Source of the DNA: Bacteroidales bacterium | GTDB lineage: Bacteria > Bacteroidota > Bacteroidia > Bacteroidales > UBA932 | Assembly: GCA_017535125.1 (NCBI GenBank) | Contig: JAFXUS010000066.1 | Location: 1-12,716, forward strand | Direction: 5' to 3' | Length of the DNA stretch: 12,716 nucleotides | In this document: one piece after another, positions 7,301-12,716 of the stretch | Layout: every line of letters begins with the position of its first letter | Position numbering within the stretch: position 1 is the first letter of the stretch | Notes under the pieces: generated by a model | The model's database searches: none | The model's input: the letters and a program-made list of their open reading frames with translations, nothing else | Told to the model about the DNA's origin: nothing | Made by a program: the position numbers and the translations under genes

Positions 7301-7694
7301 CGGCGACGTCGCGCTGAACAAGGGCGACTACGAGATCAGCTCCGAGGACATGCCGGGCTGGCTCGTGGCCACCGAGGGCTCGCTCACGCTCGCGCTGGAC
7401 ATCGTCCAGACGCCGGAGCTGGTCCGCGAGGGCAACGCCCGCGAACTCATCCATCCGATCCAGAACCTCCGCAAGGACAGCGGATTCGAGATCACGGACC
7501 GGATCGATACCGTCATTTACGCCGACGGCGCCGCTGCGGAGGAGATCCGCGCCGCCCTCGCCGAACACGCGGACTACGTCTCCGCCCAGACCCTCTCCCG
7601 CTCCCTGGAGCTCCGGCCGCTCGCCGAGGCCCCGCAGGAGGCCGCCGAGGTGGAATGGGGCGACGGCGCCATTCGCATAGCAGTGAAAAGATAG
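4347..7694 (+). CDS. ileS: Isoleucyl-tRNA synthetase, IleRS2-like with a GXHH signature
   Basis: It charges tRNA-Ile with isoleucine and edits misactivated valine; cytoplasmic. At 1115 aa it has the length of the long, eukaryote-like type (IleRS2) rather than the usual ~940-aa IleRS1. The class I HIGH motif is replaced by GIHH (residues 55-58, within PPSANGMPGIHHVM), the naturally swapped GXHH variant. The second signature, KMSKR (661-665), is intact. The CP1 editing domain shows WTTTPWTLASN (225-235). The anticodon-binding and long C-terminal regions follow, with no obvious C-terminal zinc cysteine cluster. Start at 4347 is preceded by an AT-rich leader and a promoter. The stop is 21 bp before the dksA-like gene, so the three downstream genes look like one operon. 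Confidence 0.98.
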   Translation: MTFKEYDGLDLVSVGKEVLERWQKRHAFERSLTLREGAPEFIFFEGPPSANGMPGIHHVMARSIKDAVCRYKTQAGFKVRRRAGWDTHGLPVELGVEKKLGITKEDIGTKISVEDYNRTCREEVMKYTAEWRSLTERIGYWVDMDDPYITYDNRYIETLWYLLKDIYGKGLLYKGKSIQPYSPAAGTGLSTHELNQPGCYRDVKDTTCTVQFKVVGEEDLYFLAWTTTPWTLASNTALCVGPNIDYVKVRSANPYTGAPATYIVAEALVGTLFNGKVPFEVLPGSVKGSTLVGMRYEQLIPWFRPDGDAFRVIPGDYVSTEEGTGIVHIAPTFGADDAKVARLAGIVPLQVIDRNGDPQAQVDLQGRFFRLEDLDPQYVASHVSPDYAEWAGRYVKNAYDASLAPDAPTLDIDLCVMLKAAGKAFKIEKHVHSYPHCWRTDKPVLYYPLDSWFIKTTAVREQMMALNEQIAWKPESTGTGRFGKWLENIQDWNLSRSRYWGTPLPVWRTEDGKEEICIGSVKELYAEIDKAVAAGFMTANPLRERGFDPADMSKENYDRIDLHRPYVDQIFLVSPSGKKMTRETDLIDVWFDSGAMPYAQTGLRGIDSPDFGCTADFIAEGVDQTRGWFYTLHAIHTMVSGTPAFKRVISNGLVLDKKGEKMSKRLGNAVDPFQAIEKYGADALRWYMMTNAQPWDNLKFDEAGVEEVRRKFFGTLYNSYSVFALYANTDGFDPSAAAVPYAQRPMFDRWIISRLNTLVKGVVAAYEDYDITTAGRLVQDFVCDDLSNWYIRLNKKRLWGAGMSEDKLAAYQTLYEVLKGVALLGAPIAPFFMERLWLDLVPDADSVHYCPMPRFDASLVDAGLEESMGFAQKASSMVLALRKKVGINVRKPLAKVLVPVLDDTVKEHIERVSDIFLTEVNVKQIEFLHDTVGLITKKIKPNFKTLGKIYGKQMKEIAAAFGQLSQEEIAAIERAEAEYVLHLPSGDVALNKGDYEISSEDMPGWLVATEGSLTLALDIVQTPELVREGNARELIHPIQNLRKDSGFEITDRIDTVIYADGAAAEEIRAALAEHADYVSAQTLSRSLELRPLAEAPQEAAEVEWGDGAIRIAVKR

Positions 7695-7715
7695 AATCGT
7701 TAACCGTTTATAAGT

Positions 7716-8126
7716 ATGGAAAAGATTGATCAATCGGCCAAGACCCGTTATTCGGACGCTGAGCTCGCTGAGTTCAAGGCCATTATCGAAGAGAAGCTCG
7801 CCAAAGCCAAAGCGGAGTACAACACCCTCCGCCAGGTTGTGATGCATAACGGCACCAACGACATCGAGGACACCACGCCCTCGTTCCGTACCGTCGAGGA
7901 TGACGGCGCGTTCCAGCTCTCCAAGGAGGAGGCCAGCCAGATGGCTCAGCGCCAATACAAGTTCATCCAGAACCTGGAAGGTGCTCTCGTGCGCATCGAG
8001 AACAAGACCTATGGCATCTGCCGCGTGACCGGTAAGCTCATCCCCAAGGAGCGCCTGCGCCTCGTGCCGCACGCCACCCTGACCGTCGAGGCCAAGGAAA
8101 TGCTCGCCAAGCAGGGAAAGAACTAA
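7716..8126 (+). CDS. DksA/TraR-family protein with a degenerate zinc finger
   Basis: The C-terminal signature YGICRVTGKLIPKERL followed by VPHAT (99-120) is that of the TraR/DksA family, which binds RNA polymerase through its secondary channel and can modulate initiation with ppGpp. The N-terminal part (about 12-95) is helical, as expected for the coiled coil. Only one cysteine (C102) is present where the DksA zinc finger has four, so the finger probably folds without zinc; related Bacteroidota proteins share this form. Length is 136 aa. It sits 21 bp after ileS and 7 bp before lspA, a common arrangement in Bacteroidota. Whether it acts as true DksA here cannot be told from sequence; GreA in this same window uses the same channel. 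Confidence 0.93.
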   Translation: MEKIDQSAKTRYSDAELAEFKAIIEEKLAKAKAEYNTLRQVVMHNGTNDIEDTTPSFRTVEDDGAFQLSKEEASQMAQRQYKFIQNLEGALVRIENKTYGICRVTGKLIPKERLRLVPHATLTVEAKEMLAKQGKN

Positions 8127-8133
8127 ACAGGAG

Positions 8134-8706
8134 ATGAAGCTGTCCCAGGGAAAGCGGCTCCTGCTGCTCGGCGTCGTGCTCGTCGTCATCGACCAGGTGA
8201 TCAAGTATCTGGTCAAGACGAACATGGAGCTCGGAGACCAGATCTTCGTGATCGGGCAGTGGTTCCGCCTGTGCTTCGTGGAGAACGAAGGCATGGCCTT
8301 CGGGATGTCGTTCGGCGGGCAGGTCGGCAAGTTCCTGCTGTCGCTCTTCCGTATCGTGCTGAGCGGCGCGCTGATCTGGTGGATCCATTCGCTGATCAAG
8401 AAGGGGAATGTCCCGAGAGGCGTACCGGTGGGCCTGACGCTGATCACGGCCGGCGCCATCGGCAATATCATCGACTGCCTGTTTTACGGTCTGATCTGGG
8501 GCTACGCCCCGTTCATGTTCGGCAAGGTGGTGGACATGTTCTTCTTCCCGATCATCCGCGACGGCGCCCGGGTCATCTTCTTCAGTCCGGTCTTCAACTT
8601 CGCCGATTCCTGCGTCACCGTCGGCGCCTTCTACCTGCTCATCTTCCAGTTGAAGTTCTTCACGACGGACGAGAAGGCCCCTGAAACAAAAAAAGCCGGC
8701 AAATAG
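8134..8706 (+). CDS. lspA: Lipoprotein signal peptidase (signal peptidase II)
   Basis: LspA is the inner membrane aspartyl protease that cleaves prolipoproteins before the lipidated cysteine. The expected motifs are present: VIDQVIKYLV near the N terminus (18-27), ENEGMAFG (50-57), AGAIGNIIDCLFYG (106-119) with catalytic D114, and VFNFADS (153-159) with catalytic D158. Four hydrophobic segments are visible. The stretch between the two aspartates (120-152) is longer than in E. coli LspA and includes VVDMFFFPI, as in other Bacteroidota. AGGAG stands very close to the ATG (8129-8133), an unusually purine-rich site for this genome. Its last codons (KKAGK) double as the terminator of the convergent tRNA gene. 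At least three lipoproteins in this window are predicted substrates. Confidence 0.97.
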   Translation: MKLSQGKRLLLLGVVLVVIDQVIKYLVKTNMELGDQIFVIGQWFRLCFVENEGMAFGMSFGGQVGKFLLSLFRIVLSGALIWWIHSLIKKGNVPRGVPVGLTLITAGAIGNIIDCLFYGLIWGYAPFMFGKVVDMFFFPIIRDGARVIFFSPVFNFADSCVTVGAFYLLIFQLKFFTTDEKAPETKKAGK

Positions 8707-8712
8707 CCAGCT
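8688..8712 (-). terminator. Intrinsic terminator of tRNA-Ser, inside the lspA 3' end
   Basis: Read on the - strand, AGCTGGC (8712-8706), loop TATTT and GCCGGCT (8700-8694) form a 7-bp stem with one G-U wobble, directly followed by a run of seven T (8694-8688). It begins 5 nt after the tRNA 3' end. On the + strand the same stem has a C-A mismatch and no T-tract, so it works for the - strand only. Confidence 0.8.
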
Positions 8713-8717
8713 TATCG

Positions 8718-8802
8718 CGGAGGCGGAGGGATTCGAACCCCCGGTACGTCGCCGTACAACAGTTTTCAAGACTGCCGCCATCGACCACTCGGCCACACCT
8801 CC
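8718..8802 (-). tRNA. tRNA-Ser (anticodon UGA)
   Basis: The - strand folds as a class II tRNA. Acceptor stem GGAGGTG (8802-8796) pairs with CGCCTCC (8725-8719) with one G-U, and the discriminator is G (8718). The D arm contains GGCCGAGTGGTC. The anticodon stem-loop is GCAGT-CTTGAAA-ACTGT, anticodon TGA. A long variable arm (GTAC...GTAC) fits serine. The T loop is TTCGAAT. The CCA end is not encoded (CGA follows). It reads UCA and, by wobble, other UCN codons. It is convergent with lspA, 11 bp away. Confidence 0.97.
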
Positions 8803-8816
8803 GGGTTTTGGGACTG

Positions 8817-8846
8817 CAAATTTAGGTAAATAATCTGATTTCTAAA
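8817..8846 (-). promoter_or_regulatory. Promoter of tRNA-Ser
   Basis: TAAATTTG on the - strand (8824-8817) is an exact -7 match 14 nt upstream of the mature tRNA 5' end. The -33 element is weak: TTTA at 8846-8843 with 18-nt spacing. Confidence 0.65.
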
Positions 8847-8850
8847 ATAG

Positions 8851-8882
8851 AGCCGCCCGGGAGCAATCCCGGGCGGCTTTTT
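8851..8882 (+). terminator. Strong, probably bidirectional terminator
   Basis: AGCCGCCCGGGA (8851-8862) and TCCCGGGCGGCT (8867-8878) form a perfect 12-bp stem with a GCAA tetraloop, followed on the + strand by TTTTT (8878-8882). It can end rightward transcripts from the ileS operon after they cross the tRNA. On the - strand the hairpin starts 13 nt after the stop of the 627-aa lipoprotein and is followed by a looser U-rich tail (CTATTTTAG), so it may serve that gene too. Confidence 0.9.
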
Positions 8883-8891
8883 ATACCAACA

Positions 8892-10775
8892 TTATTCCAC
8901 CTTCTCTCCGTCAACGGAGGAGATGCGGACGGTGGCTGTCTCCTCGTTGGCGCCCTGGTGGACCTTGACGTTGCGATAGATCCAGGAGCTCAGCCTGGCG
9001 CCGGTGTCGCCATCGACGGCATCCCAGGTCACGCTGTACGTGCCTTCCGGCAGGGCAATCCTGGCTTCCTCGCCCTTGCCGTAAGACGTGGTGAGCGTTG
9101 CGACCGGATCGCCGCTTTCCTCGCCTTTCTTGTAGAACGACACGTGGGCCATCTCGTTGTTCGCGGCATTGCGCAGCCGGATGAAGCCCCACGGCGTGCG
9201 GTCAGGCCGATCCAGGTTCCAGGCCCGGACAGGGATGCGTACCAGATGGTCCTTCTTGTTGCTGTCGAACTCCGCGGAGGCGCGCCAGTGATACCAGGTA
9301 CTGTAATGGATCTGGATTTCAGTCCCCATCCGGAAGGTTTTGGTATCGCCGTCGCTTACGACGCTCGAAGGGACATGCCATACCCACATGGTGTGGGCGG
9401 AGAACTCGTTGCGGACCGGCGCGGGGAAATTCTGGTTGATCAAAGTCCAGTCATCCCAGTCGTCCGTCAACTTCACGTTCTCCGACCAGTAATGATACTT
9501 GACCGTAGCGTTTGACGAGTTGCGCGAGTAGCTGATGGTCTCCAGCGTATAGTTGGTCGAGCTGGTCCAGGTGCCGCCCAGGGAGAAATTGCCGACTACA
9601 TAGGCATGACCACCGGAAGCACCACCGGAGATACCGCCGGACATCGAGAACGTCTTGCCGTTGCTGTAGGTCTTCGAATCGTTCTTGTTTTCCGGGATGG
9701 GGCGCTCGAAATATTCCAGCCCCGGGATGTCGTTGCCATTCGCATCCATCAGGTAGGTCTCCACGTCCATGTCGTTGAACCAGAAGCCGTAGATGCGGTT
9801 CCGGCATGCTCCGTGCGCGCCGACATACGGCCCCCACATGCTCTGGTTGTGGGGCGTCACGGTCGATACCACGCCATAATAGTCGCCGGCCTTGGAACTC
9901 CCGTTGGACGACTGCATGTAGATGGGATATACGTAGAACTCGACGGAAATGGAGCCGCTCTTGTTGAGGTAGTCGGGATCGCTCCAGGTAGCCTTGTCGA
10001 TATACGCGTTGATGGAGAAGGGATAATTGAACGACAGGCGCTGGCCGGACTGTTCGATGTTCTCCCGGAGTTCGTCGTAACTCGAGACGAGGGGTGCGTG
10101 GAAAGAATGCCTTTGTACATAGGCCGCATCGACCCAATCCACGAAGGGGTCCATGCGGGCCTGGAAATAGTTCTCGTTGTGGGACGAATCGTTGTCGTAG
10201 TCCGTCATCGAGGAGCCGCCGTCGTCGCCCAGGCCCTGGTTCTTGAGCGAGAGCGCCTTCCATTCCTCTTCAGTCATGCTCGGCTCGCCTTCTTCGGCGA
10301 AAAACATCTCCGCCTCATTGTACATCACGTAAAACTCTCCCCGGCCCCAGCCGCTGTAGCAGTAGAACAGCGGAGGCAGGGCGTCATTCGCGTCCGGGGC
10401 CAGCAGCGGGTCCGCACCCAGCAGGGAAAGGTCCACGCTGGGAGGCACCACGACGAATGCGCCGTTCGCCGCCGCTGCGGAGAGTTTATCCGCGTCGGTC
10501 GCCATATCGCTCGCTCCCGCGAAAATAATCCCGGCGGCGTCCAGGCCGACTTCCTTGGTAAAGCGCCCGCGGATGACGGTCTGCAGATGCTGCGGATATG
10601 CGGAAATATCCCCGATATATGCGGGCAGTTTGCTCTTCGTCCATTGTTTGTTCGGATTGACGACGATGTTGTCGCCGTCTTCTCCCTGCATGGAAAGCGT
10701 AAGCGAATTTCTGTCGCAGGCAACCTGGCCCAAGACCATGGCAGAGATGCCAAGAATCCAAAGAATTCTCTTCAT
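8892..10775 (-). CDS. Large lipoprotein resembling a leukocidin/cytolysin-type beta-pore-forming protein
   Basis: The start is ATG at 10775 (627 aa). A TTG start 33 bp upstream would lie inside the -7 promoter box. Residues 1-20 are a lipoprotein signal peptide ending GQVAC; Q at -3 is atypical for a lipobox. Residues 45-160 look alpha/beta (GLDAAGIIFAGASD, GAFVVVPPSVDLSLLG). Residues 160-205 are acidic and probably flexible. From about 245 to 515 the protein is rich in beta strands, W, Y and G. It includes MWGPYVGAHGACRNRIYGFW, a glycine-rich stretch SMSGGISGGASGG (377-389), then alternating strands 391-437, and AHTMWVWHVP (460-469). This pattern recalls the cytolysin core and stem of Vibrio cholerae cytolysin and staphylococcal leukocidins. 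That comparison is from memory, not an alignment. Residues 525-627 look like a beta-sandwich (LPEGTYSVTWDAVDGDTGARL style). Alternative: an unrelated beta-rich surface lipoprotein. Confidence 0.85.
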   Translation of the reverse strand: MKRILWILGISAMVLGQVACDRNSLTLSMQGEDGDNIVVNPNKQWTKSKLPAYIGDISAYPQHLQTVIRGRFTKEVGLDAAGIIFAGASDMATDADKLSAAAANGAFVVVPPSVDLSLLGADPLLAPDANDALPPLFYCYSGWGRGEFYVMYNEAEMFFAEEGEPSMTEEEWKALSLKNQGLGDDGGSSMTDYDNDSSHNENYFQARMDPFVDWVDAAYVQRHSFHAPLVSSYDELRENIEQSGQRLSFNYPFSINAYIDKATWSDPDYLNKSGSISVEFYVYPIYMQSSNGSSKAGDYYGVVSTVTPHNQSMWGPYVGAHGACRNRIYGFWFNDMDVETYLMDANGNDIPGLEYFERPIPENKNDSKTYSNGKTFSMSGGISGGASGGHAYVVGNFSLGGTWTSSTNYTLETISYSRNSSNATVKYHYWSENVKLTDDWDDWTLINQNFPAPVRNEFSAHTMWVWHVPSSVVSDGDTKTFRMGTEIQIHYSTWYHWRASAEFDSNKKDHLVRIPVRAWNLDRPDRTPWGFIRLRNAANNEMAHVSFYKKGEESGDPVATLTTSYGKGEEARIALPEGTYSVTWDAVDGDTGARLSSWIYRNVKVHQGANEETATVRISSVDGEKVE

Positions 10776-10805
10776 ATTGGTAATTAGTTGTTCGTGTTCT
10801 ATCTG

Positions 10806-10838
10806 CAAAGATAGGAAAAAACGAATAAAGAAATGAAA
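10806..10838 (-). promoter_or_regulatory. Promoter of the 627-aa lipoprotein gene
   Basis: TATCTTTG on the - strand (10813-10806) is an exact -7 match; TTTC (10838-10835) lies 21 nt upstream as a weak -33 element. The predicted start of transcription (about 10799) leaves a 24-nt AT-rich leader before the ATG at 10775, which decides the start choice. Confidence 0.75.
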
Positions 10839-10845
10839 AGAGCAG

Positions 10846-10983
10846 TTATAGGTTCTGGCGGTATTCCGTGGGGGTCATGCCGAACTGGTGCTTGAACTGC
10901 TGGATGGCATCCGTGGCAGCAAGAACCCGCTTCAAAAGCTCGTCGCGCTCCTCTTCGGGCACGAAGATAGCAAATAGGGGCAT
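10846..10983 (-). pseudogene. AraC-type C-terminal fragment (45 codons)
   Basis: An ATG-started frame of 45 codons ends QQFKHQFGMTPTEYRQNL and TAA. The last 16 or so residues match the second helix-turn-helix end of AraC/XylS regulators (F-x-x-x-F-G-M-T-P-x-E-Y-R). Everything else of an AraC protein is missing, including the first HTH. The 27 residues before the match (MPLFAIFVPEEERDELLKRV...) are not recognisable. I read it as a decayed remnant lying in the 262-bp gap between the two flanking genes. It could also be an expressed microprotein. Confidence 0.45.
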
Positions 10984-11037
10984 TCCACGCAAGCCGGATG
11001 ATGCGTGATTTTGGCACGGAGCCAAATTTGTGCATGT
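10984..11037. other. Short gap downstream of the YkuD-like gene, with a weak hairpin
   Basis: TTTGGC (11010-11015) and GCCAAA (11021-11026) can pair around ACGGA. On the - strand no T-tract follows, so it is at most a weak terminator for the YkuD-like gene. Nothing else supported is seen here. Confidence 0.35.
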
Positions 11038-11559
11038 CTATTCCCGGATGGAGATGACCAGCGACAGGTCGCAACGGCGCAGGATCTCGACCATGCGGTC
11101 CTCGTCGAAGGCGATGCAGCCGCCGGTGTAGGGCTTGGGCCCTTTCACATGGATGAAGATGGCGCTGCCTTCGGGGTAGATGCACGCCTTGTTGAAGTCG
11201 GTGGCGATGCCGTAGTTGTAGTAAGGCCGGAGCGAATACATCGCTTCGCCCTTGCAGTCGTGCCCTGTCGCGGCGGTATCGACAATCCGGTTATAATACT
11301 GGCAGTCTTCGTCGCAGGCGAAGGTGGCCGGCGTCACGTCGAGGTAGGGCATCGCGGTGCCGGGATTGGGCATGATGCCGAAAGCAGTCAGCGGGCGGAG
11401 GATGCCGAGGGGCGTCTTGCCGTCGCCCTCGCCCGTCTTGCCCAGGCCGTTCCTGCCCACGTACACATCGGTGGTGAACAGCACCTTGCCGTCCACGGTC
11501 AGGCGGGCCTTGCCCTCGCTGCCGTGCACGTCGTACACCTCCAGTAACTGGCTCTTCAT
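11038..11559 (-). CDS. L,D-transpeptidase (YkuD/ErfK)-like catalytic domain protein
   Basis: YkuD-family enzymes cross-link peptidoglycan or attach proteins to it through an active-site cysteine. The 173-aa protein shows GKTGEGDGKTPLGIL (40-54), typical of the start of the YkuD core, and IFIHVKG followed by YTGGCIAF (134-151). These give the H-x-x-G ... [ST]-x-G-C motif with H137 and probable nucleophile C148; T145 replaces the usual serine. Several other cysteines are present (C82, C86, C102, C126, C163). No signal peptide or anchor is visible. The ATG lies 12 bp after the stop of the upstream lipoprotein gene and in the same frame as it. It may therefore work in the cytoplasm, be exported in some other way, or be a domain split off a longer lipoprotein. 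Confidence 0.85.
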   Translation of the reverse strand: MKSQLLEVYDVHGSEGKARLTVDGKVLFTTDVYVGRNGLGKTGEGDGKTPLGILRPLTAFGIMPNPGTAMPYLDVTPATFACDEDCQYYNRIVDTAATGHDCKGEAMYSLRPYYNYGIATDFNKACIYPEGSAIFIHVKGPKPYTGGCIAFDEDRMVEILRRCDLSLVISIRE

Positions 11560-11571
11560 GCGGCGGATTGA

Positions 11572-12716
11572 TTATTTTCCGAGGCAGTCGATGTGGGCGT
11601 CGGGGGCCTCCATGATGTTCCAGGACAGCACGGCGCCCTCGAAACCATGGCGCATGACGGCGTCCAGCGACTCGGTCACGTACTCCGGCGTGGTCTCGGC
11701 CACGCCCGCGCGGAAGTTGATCTCGATGCCCGGATATTTCCCGCAGGGATAGCCTTCCATGGCCTCCAGCTGCGACTCCAGGAAGTCCGCGTCCATCGCG
11801 AAGGTCGGGTAGCCGGCGGCGTCGGGGACCGCCTTCCGCAGGAGTTCGTACTCGAAGCCCATGCCGGCCGGCGCGGTCGTCTTGCGGTAGAGCATCGGCT
11901 TGATGAAGTCGGCGTGCTGCGCGAGGATCGCGTAGTCCTGGCCGACGAAGGGCGCCATGAAGGGCGCGTACAGATCCATGCCGATCTCGAGGCCGCGGCT
12001 GCGGAGGCTGTCGGCAACGGCCGCCACGGCGCCGCTGACGATGTGCCCCTTGGCGCGGAAGAAGTCCGCTGCGAGCGGATCCGCGAACTGGAAGCCGCCT
12101 TTCGGCGAATAGCCGGTCACGGACAGGAAATCGTCGCCCTTGGCCTCCCAGGCCGCCCGGACTTCGTCCAAATGGACGCCTTCGGCCTCATAGCGCTCCG
12201 CGCAAAGCGGACAGCCGCAGCTCAGTACGCCGCTCACGCCGCCCACGAAGGACTGCGTGCGGATGCGGTCCATGAAGACGCCGTCGAAGCCGCAGTCGCT
12301 GAAGCAGCGGTCATAGACCGCCACGATGTGCGCGGCGTTCTCCGGATCGGTGGGGCAGCTGAAGCGGAATCCCTCGCCCTCGGCGAGGTCGTAGTTGGCG
12401 GGGATGTTGCCCCAGAGGTCCACGGCGGGCGTATTCTCGCACACGTCCTCGGTCTCGGCGAACACCGGGAGCCAGAAGAACATCTGGATGCCTTTCGCGT
12501 GCAGGAATTCCCCGACCTGGCGGTAAATGTCCTTGTCGAGGCTCCATCCGATGATGACCTTCTGCACGGGAATGCGGGCGCTGACCTCGTCGAGGCGGCT
12601 GATGATCTGCTCCGCCGTGTACTGCGGCGCGTTCCAGGCGCCCAGGGACACCTGGACGACGTAAGCGGGATCCGCCGGCTCCTGCCGGCAGGCGGTCAGG
12701 GCCAGCAGGCCCAGCA
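11572..12716 (-). CDS. Lipoprotein with a probable glycoside-hydrolase-like (beta/alpha)8 barrel (5' end cut by the window)
   Basis: The frame is open to the right edge. The residues upstream of the first in-window start-like codon (GTG at 12651) read LGLLALTAC|RQEPADPAYVVQ. That is the end of a lipoprotein signal peptide with lipobox LTAC, so the true start is a few codons outside the window. The mature part alternates strands and helices in barrel fashion: VQKVIIGWSLD, KGIQMFFWLPVF, CGFDGVFMDRIR, GLEIGMDLYAPF, ADFIKPMLYRK, FEGAVLSWNIME near the C terminus. A CxCxxC cluster (12202-12219) lies after the FMDRIR strand, as in several uncharacterised glycoside-hydrolase-like barrels with C-x-C-x-x-C. 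Acidic residues at strand ends (FMDR, GMDL, GIEI) are candidates for catalysis. I cannot name the family or substrate. Confidence 0.8.
   Translation of the reverse strand, partial: LGLLALTACRQEPADPAYVVQVSLGAWNAPQYTAEQIISRLDEVSARIPVQKVIIGWSLDKDIYRQVGEFLHAKGIQMFFWLPVFAETEDVCENTPAVDLWGNIPANYDLAEGEGFRFSCPTDPENAAHIVAVYDRCFSDCGFDGVFMDRIRTQSFVGGVSGVLSCGCPLCAERYEAEGVHLDEVRAAWEAKGDDFLSVTGYSPKGGFQFADPLAADFFRAKGHIVSGAVAAVADSLRSRGLEIGMDLYAPFMAPFVGQDYAILAQHADFIKPMLYRKTTAPAGMGFEYELLRKAVPDAAGYPTFAMDADFLESQLEAMEGYPCGKYPGIEINFRAGVAETTPEYVTESLDAVMRHGFEGAVLSWNIMEAPDAHIDCLGK

Noticed and set aside
4317..8471. A 1384-codon open frame on the - strand across ileS, dksA-like and lspA
   Set aside because: It is antisense to three well-identified genes, is rich in His/Arg/Leu/Val/Glu repeats typical of the complement of GC-rich genes, and shows no family motif.
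9606..10787. A 393-codon + strand frame opposite the 627-aa lipoprotein
   Set aside because: It has no recognisable domain and has the biased composition of a shadow frame. The - strand gene has a promoter, a signal peptide and domain-like structure.
10776..10808. TTG start for the large lipoprotein at 10808, adding 11 residues
   Set aside because: The TTG lies within the -7 promoter box (10806-10813), and the extension would push the signal peptide away from the N terminus.
10799..11185. A 128-codon - strand frame across the AraC fragment and the YkuD gene end
   Set aside because: Arg/His/Cys-rich shadow composition; it runs out of frame with the YkuD gene and the AraC-like match.
1..12716. 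CRISPR array, insertion sequence, integrase or phage genes
   Set aside because: No spaced direct repeats, transposase motifs or terminal inverted repeats were seen. The tRNA-Ser has no visible attachment-site duplication in the window.

Overview
This is a GC-rich chromosomal stretch of a Bacteroidota bacterium, most likely a Bacteroidales member. Three things point there. Start-proximal regions carry the Bacteroidota sigma factor -7 box TAnnTTTG (upstream of greA, ileS, cvpA, a tRNA-Ser and a lipoprotein gene). Most genes lack a strong Shine-Dalgarno sequence. The order ileS - dksA/traR-like - lspA and the greA-HIT pair are typical of that group. I cannot assign genus from sequence alone.

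Layout. Positions 1-3026 (+) hold the last 19 codons of an unidentified gene, then ribF, greA, a HIT-family hydrolase and a lipoprotein with a thioredoxin-like fold. Greengene-style separate units are not evident after greA: greA, HIT and the lipoprotein overlap one another and look like one operon. Positions 3053-4277 (-) hold cvpA and tsaB, overlapping by 8 bp. From a divergent promoter region (4278-4346) the ileS - dksA-like - lspA operon runs rightward to 8706. Downstream on the - strand lie tRNA-Ser(UGA) (8718-8802), a 627-residue lipoprotein (8892-10775), a short AraC-like C-terminal fragment (10846-10983), an L,D-transpeptidase (YkuD)-like gene (11038-11559) and a lipoprotein with a probable (beta/alpha)8-barrel, cut off by the window edge (11572-12716).

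The left two thirds is housekeeping: flavin cofactor synthesis, transcript cleavage by GreA, t6A tRNA modification, isoleucyl-tRNA charging and lipoprotein maturation. The right third is accessory envelope biology. All the lipoproteins here need LspA, which is encoded in the window.

Most interesting points: (1) the 627-aa lipoprotein looks to me like a leukocidin/cytolysin-type beta-pore-forming protein fused to extra N- and C-terminal domains; (2) IleRS carries the swapped GXHH signature associated with mupirocin hyper-resistance; (3) two palindromic repeats, in opposite orientation, sit at gene ends and differ by three compensatory base-pair changes; (4) a terminator-like hairpin lies in the greA leader, just after its promoter; (5) the terminator of tRNA-Ser is embedded in the last codons of the convergent lspA gene; (6) the YkuD-like gene has no signal peptide and lies in the same frame as the upstream lipoprotein, one stop codon away.
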